This document shows positions 6,287 through 11,964 of a stretch of DNA of 11,964 bases, in pieces. Every line of letters begins with the position of its first letter. Within the stretch, counting starts at the first letter, position 1. The stretch covers positions 1-11,964 of the forward strand of contig CAZJKO010000032.1 of NCBI GenBank assembly GCA_964546995.1. Reading direction: 5' to 3'. This stretch comes from CAZJKO01 sp964546995 (GTDB taxonomy: Bacteria > Bacillota_I > Bacilli_A > RF39 > UBA660). The notes below the pieces were generated by a model. It was not told the DNA's origin and ran no database searches. It saw nothing but the letters and a program-made list of their open reading frames with translations. Both the position numbers and the translations under genes were made by a program.

Positions 6287-6914
6287 ATTTATTATAACCG
6301 ATATTGTTTTCTTCTTCCATCTGATTCATAATATCATCATAAATTTGTTGCCGAATTAATTCTTCCTCGCTCAATTGCTCTTTCTTTGGTGTTTCCTCTT
6401 TCATTTCGGAACCTTGGGATGTGGATGGTTTTTGGAAAAATTCATCACCAAACCGGGTTTTTAATCCTTGTCTTACGGCAAAATAGAAACCAGTCTCCAT
6501 AATAGCAAACACAGTCACACCAAGAACAATATTGCGAATAGTAACCCCACGACGATAGAGTTTATTTTGCACCTTCGCATGCATCAAGGTATAATCGAGA
6601 GACTCTTCTTTATTAAGACCAGTATCTTCTTTCGATAATGTAATTTGGATATTGCAAACGCCACTTTTATGAGATTCTCCACTTCGATTTAAAAATTGAT
6701 AAGTCGCTTGATCCTCTACTTCTTTTCTATCGACATGATTATACTGCTTAAACCCCATTAAAAAATGTTTTTCTAGTTCCTCTTTTGTAGCAATCCCAAG
6801 TGACTTTTTCCCATTTGAAAAAAAGCTCCTAACCTCGTAAAATCCTTTTTTTGTATTGCTTGGCACAATAATTTGTTGTCCATCTTTTGGATCTAATTTA
6901 TGATTCTCTTTCAC
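6285..6914 (-). CDS. Single-pass membrane protein of unknown function in the mtaB-recD2 cluster
   Basis: A 209-residue protein from the GTG at 6914, chosen because GAGGTG (6926-6921) sits 6 bases upstream; the GTG at 6923 overlaps that Shine-Dalgarno. It has no N-terminal signal. Residues 1-120 are soluble and mildly basic (FYEVRSFFSNGKKSLGIAT). One membrane segment spans about 125-147 (IRNIVLGVTVFAIMETGFYF), flanked by RR on its N-side and R..LKTR on its C-side. Residues 160-209 are charged, low-complexity and probably helical, with many Glu and Gln (EQLSEEELIRQQ). I do not recognise the family. It follows mtaB by 26 bases, so co-transcription is likely, and ends in a terminator. Confidence 0.75.
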   Translation of the reverse strand: MKENHKLDPKDGQQIIVPSNTKKGFYEVRSFFSNGKKSLGIATKEELEKHFLMGFKQYNHVDRKEVEDQATYQFLNRSGESHKSGVCNIQITLSKEDTGLNKEESLDYTLMHAKVQNKLYRRGVTIRNIVLGVTVFAIMETGFYFAVRQGLKTRFGDEFFQKPSTSQGSEMKEETPKKEQLSEEELIRQQIYDDIMNQMEEENNIGYNK

Positions 6915-6940
6915 TTTGTACACCTCATCTTATAAGATTA

Positions 6941-8248
6941 TTATACTAAAGTATGCGAATTTTGTCTACTAGAATCGATCTCTTTTCCCAATAAATAAGG
7001 ATAATTACTATCGGTAAGTAGCACACGTACCATACGACCACTTGGAAAAACGCCTTCTACTTTGACAAGTAAATAGTTAGAAGTATGCCCATAACTAAAG
7101 GAATCTTCACTTCGTTCAATCAAAACATCGAGCTTCTTTCCTATAAATTTATTGCTGTATTCCATTTCTAATTCTTTGGATAAAGCAAGAAGTCTCCTAG
7201 AACGTTCCTTTTTCACAACAGGATCAATTTGATCATCCATGGAAGCAGCTTTCGTTCCCGTACGAACCGAATAAGGAAAAACGTGGATTTTGCTAAACGC
7301 AAAGGATCTCGCAGTAGCAAGTGTCTCTTCAAAGTCTTCATCACGTTCCCCGGGAAAACCAACGATGATATCCGTCGTAATAGAAATATGAGGACGAATG
7401 CAACGTATCGCCATCAACTTGTCACGAAAGTAAGCAAGATCGTATTTCCGGTTCATTTGTTTTAACACAACATCACTTCCCGCTTGAAGAGGAATATGTA
7501 AATGATCGACAATGATCGGACTCTCTTCAAGAACCGCAAGCACATCGCTCGTTAGTTCTGTAATTTCGATCGAAGAAATGCGAAGACGAACCAATCCCTT
7601 GATTCTAACAAGTTCTTTTAACAAATCAGCAAACGTCGTATCCAAATCTACCCCATAATTTCCAGTATGGATTCCCGTCAACACCACTTCTTTATAACCA
7701 TTTTGAACAAGCGTCCTAACTTCGGAAAGAACATCTTCTTTCTTTTTGGAACGACACTTTCCTCGAACGTAAGGAATAATACAATAACTACAAAAATTTT
7801 CACATCCATCTTGGATCTTAACGAACGCCCTCGTCCTACCCTCAAATGCTTGAACGTTCATATCTTCGAATTGCACGTAATCTTCTTCGTAAATACGTCT
7901 AATTTCTCGTCTTTCTTTAAAAAATTCATCCAAAAGAGAAACGATCTTACTCTTATCTTTATTCCCTAAAACAATATCGAGTCCATCCTCATGATACTGA
8001 TGATTTGCTTCAATAAAACAACCCATTGCCACAATACAAGCATCAGGATTTCTTCGAATAGCACTTCGAATCATCTTCCTACTCTTCACATCCGAAGTGT
8101 TTGTAACTGTACATGTATTGATAATATAAACATCACAAACATCCTCAAAAGAAGCAATTTCATACCCATGTTCTTTTAAAAGTGATATAACGCATTCACT
8201 TTCGTACAAGTTTACTTTACACCCAAGTGTATAAATGCCAACTTTCAT
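6941..8248 (-). CDS. mtaB: tRNA (N6-L-threonylcarbamoyladenosine(37)-C2)-methylthiotransferase MtaB
   Basis: A 435-residue radical-SAM methylthiotransferase that converts t6A37 to ms2t6A37 in tRNAs reading ANN codons. The N-terminal UPF0004 domain has the three cysteines for the auxiliary 4Fe-4S cluster: C10 in TLGCKVN, C46 in NTCTVTN and C77 in MGCF. The radical-SAM cluster motif CENFCSYC is at 149-156, followed by IIPYVRG. TDIIVGFPGE lies in the radical-SAM barrel, and the C-terminal stretch from about 370 is in the TRAM position. The TLGCKVN start and the overall pattern favour MtaB (YqeV) over MiaB or RimO. Length is normal. The ATG at 8248 has an AAGGGG Shine-Dalgarno, and a near-consensus promoter lies directly upstream. 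Confidence 0.95.
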   Translation of the reverse strand: MKVGIYTLGCKVNLYESECVISLLKEHGYEIASFEDVCDVYIINTCTVTNTSDVKSRKMIRSAIRRNPDACIVAMGCFIEANHQYHEDGLDIVLGNKDKSKIVSLLDEFFKERREIRRIYEEDYVQFEDMNVQAFEGRTRAFVKIQDGCENFCSYCIIPYVRGKCRSKKKEDVLSEVRTLVQNGYKEVVLTGIHTGNYGVDLDTTFADLLKELVRIKGLVRLRISSIEITELTSDVLAVLEESPIIVDHLHIPLQAGSDVVLKQMNRKYDLAYFRDKLMAIRCIRPHISITTDIIVGFPGERDEDFEETLATARSFAFSKIHVFPYSVRTGTKAASMDDQIDPVVKKERSRRLLALSKELEMEYSNKFIGKKLDVLIERSEDSFSYGHTSNYLLVKVEGVFPSGRMVRVLLTDSNYPYLLGKEIDSSRQNSHTLV

Positions 8249-8274
8249 AATACCCCTTCTTCCTAAACGTGCTT

Positions 8275-8304
8275 ATTATAACGAAATGACAATGGAAAAG
8301 TCAA
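8275..8304 (-). promoter_or_regulatory. Promoter of mtaB and downstream genes
   Basis: On the minus strand TTGACT (8304-8299), an 18-base spacer and a perfect TATAAT (8280-8275). Eleven of twelve hexamer bases match consensus. The start would lie near 8268, some 20 bases before the ATG at 8248, and the promoter follows the terminator of the preceding operon. Confidence 0.8.
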
Positions 8305-8325
8305 GAAACATCGTCTCTTTTCAAA

Positions 8326-8349
8326 CAAAAAGAAGAGTTTCCTCTTCCC
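8326..8349 (-). terminator. Intrinsic terminator of the rsmE operon
   Basis: GAAGAG (8347-8342) and CTCTTC (8337-8332) form a perfect 6-bp stem with a GAAA loop, extendable by G-T pairs, followed by TTTTTG. It begins 13 bases after the stop codon at 8361. Confidence 0.8.
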
Positions 8350-8360
8350 CAAAAGAAATC

Positions 8361-9269
8361 CTAATCGAGCTTTTTCTGAAGTTCCCGCAGTTGTCTCAAA
8401 AACTCGTTTGTCTTCCGAATCTCTTCATCCAATTTATCGTAATTAGCCGTGTTTTCAAGTTCGAGTTGATTTTCACTAGCCTGTAAAGGGGGAGAAATAG
8501 ATGTCTCTTTTGCCCTCATTTCGCTAGGTCGAATACTAGCAGTAACTTTACTATTCGAACGATCCTGATACAATCCAAACACAGGTGAAATCACAGGACT
8601 AGTACGAAACTTCTTATCATCGAAATCAAAAGGCGCTTTTAGAAGATCCTCTTCTTGATTCTCAGGTAATGGCTTCTCCATCATATCTAGATTCATATTG
8701 ACAACAGGTCGAGAAGGTTCAACTGGTGCATCTTTTTTCGTATCTTCGTAACGAGATTGTAACTCATCGATACTAATCGGACTATCTTCTTCGGCATACT
8801 GCTTCACTTCGTTTTGAGAATACATCTGTTTTCCCTTTTGTAAAAGTTCTTCCAAACTGATAATCGCATTTTCTTCTTGTTCGCTTTCAAATTCATGAAT
8901 AATCGAATTCACATCAGGTTCCTCACGCTTTTCCAAAGCTTCTGTAAGCTTTTGAAGTTCGATTTGAGCACTCGTCTGATCCAACACAGGATCGATATAT
9001 TTCACTTCCGGTTCTTCCTTTATAGGAGAAGTCATCACTGGTTCCTCACTTTCCTGCTTTAAAGGCTTAACAACTTTTGGTCTTTCTCTAGGAGCTTCAA
9101 CAAGTTCCACTTCTTCCTCCTCATCGTCCTCTTCCTCTTCAACAAAAAACTTTTTCTTGCCCTTTTTATCAAAAACCAAAATACATACGATAACGACAAT
9201 CATCACAAAAATCAAACCGTAAATAAACAAAACTTCTGGCGATAAGAGTACATCCATAAAATCTTTCAC
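8361..9269 (-). CDS. Membrane-anchored acidic, disordered protein with C-terminal coiled coil, function unknown
   Basis: A 302-residue protein from the GTG at 9269; GGGGTG sits 6 bases upstream, whereas the GTG at 9278 is part of that Shine-Dalgarno. A membrane segment (about 13-33) is followed by a basic stop-transfer stretch (KKGKKK) and a Glu/Asp tract (about 44-53). The long middle is rich in Glu, Pro, Ser and Gln and looks disordered, with isolated helical stretches (about 100-117 and 137-150). A hydrophobic island, SPVISPVFG (about 224-232), stands out in this background and may be a docking motif. The last 25 residues form a likely coiled coil with Leu spacing. It starts 5 bases after rsmE stops, so the two are co-transcribed. 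A scaffold or envelope-associated role would fit the architecture, but no function can be assigned. Confidence 0.8.
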   Translation of the reverse strand: MKDFMDVLLSPEVLFIYGLIFVMIVVIVCILVFDKKGKKKFFVEEEEDDEEEEVELVEAPRERPKVVKPLKQESEEPVMTSPIKEEPEVKYIDPVLDQTSAQIELQKLTEALEKREEPDVNSIIHEFESEQEENAIISLEELLQKGKQMYSQNEVKQYAEEDSPISIDELQSRYEDTKKDAPVEPSRPVVNMNLDMMEKPLPENQEEDLLKAPFDFDDKKFRTSPVISPVFGLYQDRSNSKVTASIRPSEMRAKETSISPPLQASENQLELENTANYDKLDEEIRKTNEFLRQLRELQKKLD

Positions 9270-9274
9270 ACAAT

Positions 9275-9985
9275 TCACCCCATAAAATGATATCGAATCA
9301 TACTAAGTATACAAAGAGAAGCTGTCTCTGTTCGAAGGACACTACTTCCTAACGTAACAGGAAGAAAACCACTCTCTATAAACAAATCTTCTTCTTTTTT
9401 CGTAAACCCACCTTCTGGTCCGATCACTACTATTATTCTATCATCCTTTGATGTATTTGATAAGACCCTTTTTATACTCCTTGACAGCTCATTTACAGTA
9501 CAGAGAATCTTAACATCGAAGTCAAGAGAACATAAAGATTCAACGGACATAACAGAATGAACCGTCGGAACAGAAAGACGTTTAGACTGTTCACTTGCTT
9601 CCTTCACAATTCTTTGCCACCGTTCTCGACGCTTCTCTTCTTTAGAATCAAGCTTAACCACCGAACGATCCACCATAAGAGGAATCAAAGAAGAAACACC
9701 AAGCTCCGTACTCTTCTGCAAAATAAGATCCATCTTCTGTTCTTTGACTAACGCCTGAGCAATCGTAACAGAAGGAAAATCTTCTTCGTATACCACTTCC
9801 CGAACAATCTTTAAAAGAAAAGAAGTATCTTTCTTCTCAATCGTTGCATGATAAAGTTTCCCATCGAATACCACCTCGACAACATCATGAAGATTCATCC
9901 TCATAACAGTATGAATATGATACCAATCAGAATCGTTTAAAAACAGAAAAGAATCCCTCTTATCTTTCGCAAAATATCGCTGCAC
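9275..9985 (-). CDS. rsmE: 16S rRNA (uracil(1498)-N(3))-methyltransferase RsmE
   Basis: A 236-residue SPOUT-class methyltransferase that methylates N3 of U1498 in helix 44 of 16S rRNA with S-adenosylmethionine. The GTG at 9985 is the likely start: AGAGGGA lies 5 bases upstream and the protein then begins MQRYFAKDK, as usual for the family; a start at 10027 would lie across the promoter. The N-terminal PUA-like RNA-binding region spans about 1-70. The SPOUT domain has KEQKMDLILQKSTELGV (81-97), the SAM-binding GPEGGF (189-194) and LGSSVLRTETA (212-222), all conserved family motifs. Length matches. It stops with TGA at 9275, which supports the standard code. First gene of a two-gene operon. Confidence 0.94.
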   Translation of the reverse strand: MQRYFAKDKRDSFLFLNDSDWYHIHTVMRMNLHDVVEVVFDGKLYHATIEKKDTSFLLKIVREVVYEEDFPSVTIAQALVKEQKMDLILQKSTELGVSSLIPLMVDRSVVKLDSKEEKRRERWQRIVKEASEQSKRLSVPTVHSVMSVESLCSLDFDVKILCTVNELSRSIKRVLSNTSKDDRIIVVIGPEGGFTKKEEDLFIESGFLPVTLGSSVLRTETASLCILSMIRYHFMG

Positions 9986-10009
9986 AAAAATCCCTCTTTC
10001 TAAAAAAGT

Positions 10010-10038
10010 ATTATAACACAAGAACAATATTTTTTTAA
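10010..10038 (-). promoter_or_regulatory. Promoter of the rsmE operon
   Basis: On the minus strand a perfect TATAAT (10015-10010) preceded by TGT (extended -10), with TTAAAA (10038-10033) 17 bases upstream as a 4/6 -35. The -35 overlaps the T-rich tail of the preceding terminator. Transcription would start near 10003, 18 bases before the GTG at 9985. Confidence 0.65.
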
Positions 10039-10065
10039 AAGAAAAGCAAGATTATCTCTTGCTTT
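10032..10065 (-). terminator. Intrinsic terminator of the right-edge exported-protein gene
   Basis: AAAGCAAGA (10065-10057) and TCTTGCTTT (10051-10043) form a perfect 9-bp stem with a GATAA loop, followed by a T-rich tail. It begins 8 bases after the stop codon at 10073. Confidence 0.8.
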
Positions 10066-10072
10066 ACAAAGT

Positions 10073-11964
10073 TTATTTATCAATGACGACGACAGCACGG
10101 ACACCGCAATCACCACTATTTGTTGTATTGCCTGCATACATTCCAGTACCTATTATATAATAAGCAAAATAATTATAGGGACGTCCTGCTTCTGCTGACA
10201 TAGTCCAATAACTATTATCATTTTCAAGATAATTAATACCATTATTTAAATAGTTGTACATCCATTTAGGGCAAGTGTTATGCTCAATGGAACATCCTAA
10301 CTGCATTGCTTCTTGTACCGTAATCATACGAGCTCTCATACTATACTCCGATAAAGTATACGTATTAGTATAACACCTTGAAGTTTTATTACATCCAGTA
10401 TAAGCGTTCGTTTTAAATACTGTAGTTCCCATTTTAAAACTTTGAGATTTAACATTGTTCCACCCTGCTGTCGCACTATTCAGTGCACTTATAGCAGTTG
10501 TTGGTCCCTTTGTGCTATCATTGCTTGAAGAATACCAAGCAGTTTTCTTAACCGTATTTTCTCTTTGCTGCATAACTAAAGTATCTCCCTCATCAAACAT
10601 GACATGAAAATATTTTGTTGTACTAGAATTAACTTTATATTTGATAATCGTTCCAGCTGTATACGTTGTCTGCGGTCCTATCTTGACACAGGTAGATTCT
10701 TCTCCAGTATTACAATTGCTTGTATCATATCGATAAACCGCCACAATATTTGGATTGGAAGGTCGAATAATCGTTATATTTCCATTTGGATGTGTTACCG
10801 TTCCTCCTACAAATGTCGCACTACTACTTCCTCCTGTAATCGTCTTCCAATCGAAACTACGCCCTGTCTTATTGTCAATTGTCGTAAGTCCTTTATTACT
10901 TATCCCACTCTTATAAAATGCATTGCTTCCAATTGATGTAACTGTCGTTGGTAGAATTACACTCGTTAAACTATTATCGCGGAAAGCTTCTGTCTCTATT
11001 GTCGTTACCCCGCTCGGTATCACCACACTAACCAAGTCATTGTATGCCATCGCTTTACTACCAATCGTCTTAACACTTGTTGGTATGATAACATTCGTCC
11101 TCTTACTTCCTCCATAACTCACCAACACACTCGTATTGTTACTTCCATCACTATTCTTTTGATAAAAGAAAGCTTGACTATCAGCAAGTTTATTGTTATT
11201 GAAAGCAGCATTTCCTAAATACGTTAAATTATTCGGAAGTGTCAAAGTCGTGATTTGATTGCTTAAAAACGCTTCATTATCGATTCTTGTCACAGCACCT
11301 GGTATAACGACACTTGTTATATTCTTATTAGAAAAAGCATTATTCCCAATCGCTTGTACTAGGACTCCTTGAATCGTGTTTGGTATTGTTACATCACGTA
11401 TCGTTTCAGAACACAAATAATCATGAATTGTTCCTGTACTTGCATCAAAAGCAAAACAACTCTCTCTTACGGCAGATCCTTTCATTTGTGCTCTTAAACT
11501 AGCTTGCAACGAATAACTACTTGCTTCCTCTTCACTGACACTCTCATCAATCCATAGTCTTAATTCATATTCATTAGTAACTCCTGCTTCCATTACTCCT
11601 GTATCTAATACTCGTTCCCCTTCTACTACTGTATTCGATAATGTATCGATAGGCATCGCTTCCTGATTCTTAACAAGTTGATATTTTACTTTATCATCGT
11701 TTGTTCCTACACTTCGCATTCTAAACGTACTAACATCATCTAGTGTTACGGTATATTCTTTTTCTTCACTAGCTGTATTCTTTAATGAAAAGTGATAGGG
11801 TTCTAGTTTCACTCCTTCTTCATCAGTAGTTGGTACATTCCCATCTTCACTAAAACCAATCGTATTACTTCCTAACACAGCCATATTTAAATCTTCTTCA
11901 TTTACTACTGTTTCTGTTACTTGTGTGGCAACGACTCTTAGTTTTCCTCTTACCACTTGTCCCA
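10073..11964 (-). CDS. Large exported TasA-like / BspA-type leucine-rich-repeat protein, partial (5' end beyond the right edge)
   Basis: The frame is open to the window edge. The GTG at 11956 is not a start: the preceding codons give GQVVRGKLRV, which matches the end of the first TasA-like domain in the paralogue at 2406-3707, so signal and first domain lie outside. Counting from that GTG: a second TasA-like domain (about 24-165; LEPYHFSLKN, SVGTNDDKVKYQL, ELRLWID); leucine-rich repeats of the BspA/LRR_5 type (about 185-350; repeats such as NAFSNKNITSVVIPGAVTRI and IETEAFRDNSLTSVILP); and a C-terminal domain (about 405-627) shared with the 2406-3707 protein, with cysteine pairs C415/C423, C522/C528 and C555/C562, QQRENTV, ARMITVQEA, YWTMS and a final VRAVVVIDK. 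BspA-type repeats are common in host-binding and surface proteins. The cellular role is inferred. No sortase motif is present. Confidence 0.88.
   Translation of the reverse strand, partial: GQVVRGKLRVVATQVTETVVNEEDLNMAVLGSNTIGFSEDGNVPTTDEEGVKLEPYHFSLKNTASEEKEYTVTLDDVSTFRMRSVGTNDDKVKYQLVKNQEAMPIDTLSNTVVEGERVLDTGVMEAGVTNEYELRLWIDESVSEEEASSYSLQASLRAQMKGSAVRESCFAFDASTGTIHDYLCSETIRDVTIPNTIQGVLVQAIGNNAFSNKNITSVVIPGAVTRIDNEAFLSNQITTLTLPNNLTYLGNAAFNNNKLADSQAFFYQKNSDGSNNTSVLVSYGGSKRTNVIIPTSVKTIGSKAMAYNDLVSVVIPSGVTTIETEAFRDNSLTSVILPTTVTSIGSNAFYKSGISNKGLTTIDNKTGRSFDWKTITGGSSSATFVGGTVTHPNGNITIIRPSNPNIVAVYRYDTSNCNTGEESTCVKIGPQTTYTAGTIIKYKVNSSTTKYFHVMFDEGDTLVMQQRENTVKKTAWYSSSNDSTKGPTTAISALNSATAGWNNVKSQSFKMGTTVFKTNAYTGCNKTSRCYTNTYTLSEYSMRARMITVQEAMQLGCSIEHNTCPKWMYNYLNNGINYLENDNSYWTMSAEAGRPYNYFAYYIIGTGMYAGNTTNSGDCGVRAVVVIDK

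Noticed and set aside
6291..6296. TATAAT in front of recD2 as its promoter
   Set aside because: It is made of the last codons of the preceding gene, lacks a TG extension and a -35 at suitable distance, and transcription would start directly into the terminator hairpin.
10073..10740. Target of a diversity-generating retroelement (lectin-like C-terminal domain rich in Asn, Tyr and Gly)
   Set aside because: No reverse transcriptase and no template repeat are present in the window. The Asn/Tyr content is expected from the AT-rich composition.
11954..11956. GTG as the real start of the right-edge gene
   Set aside because: The frame stays open upstream to the window edge, and the codons there (GQ before VVRGK) align with the interior of the middle paralogue. 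The gene is truncated by the window.

Overview
The window is AT-rich bacterial DNA with every convincing gene on the minus strand, so transcription runs from high to low coordinates. The SD motifs (GAGGTG, GGAGG), sigma-70/sigma-A type promoters with extended -10 elements, and families such as MtaB, RecD2 and exported proteins with the 'TYAWFT' signal motif point to Bacillota, probably a gut-type lineage of class Bacilli (Erysipelotrichia or RF39-like). That placement is inference. TGA is used as a stop (end of rsmE), so the genetic code is the standard bacterial one.

Layout in order of transcription. (1) 11964-10073: the 3' part of a large exported protein with a TasA-like domain, BspA-type leucine-rich repeats and a C-terminal cysteine-containing domain, ending in a terminator. 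(2) 9985-8361: rsmE (16S rRNA m3U1498 methyltransferase) and a membrane-anchored, acidic, largely disordered protein of unknown function, with a promoter in front and a terminator behind. (3) 8248-4046: mtaB (tRNA ms2t6A methylthiotransferase) behind a near-consensus promoter, then a single-pass membrane protein of unknown function, an intergenic terminator, and recD2 (SF1 helicase). (4) 3978-3817: a 53-residue small membrane protein followed by a terminator. (5) 3707-2406: a second TasA-like exported protein that shares the C-terminal domain of the right-edge protein but lacks the leucine-rich repeats, with its own promoter and terminator. (6) 2258-1089: an AI-2E/PerM-family membrane protein with its own promoter. 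(7) 797-1: the 5' part of a third TasA-like exported protein, cut by the left edge, behind an unusual 215-base upstream region.

Two themes run through the window. One is ordinary housekeeping: rRNA and tRNA modification and DNA helicase functions. The other is a family of three modular exported paralogues around this block, probably surface or matrix proteins, built from a SipW-type signal segment, one or two TasA-like domains, optional leucine-rich repeats and a conserved C-terminal domain with three cysteine pairs. The most unusual non-coding stretch is upstream of the left-edge paralogue: a canonical promoter, a 10-bp perfect stem that includes a Shine-Dalgarno-like sequence, a possible 17-codon ORF containing a run of nine G, and two further hairpins. 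It could be a regulatory leader, a small RNA or peptide gene, or a phase-variable switch.
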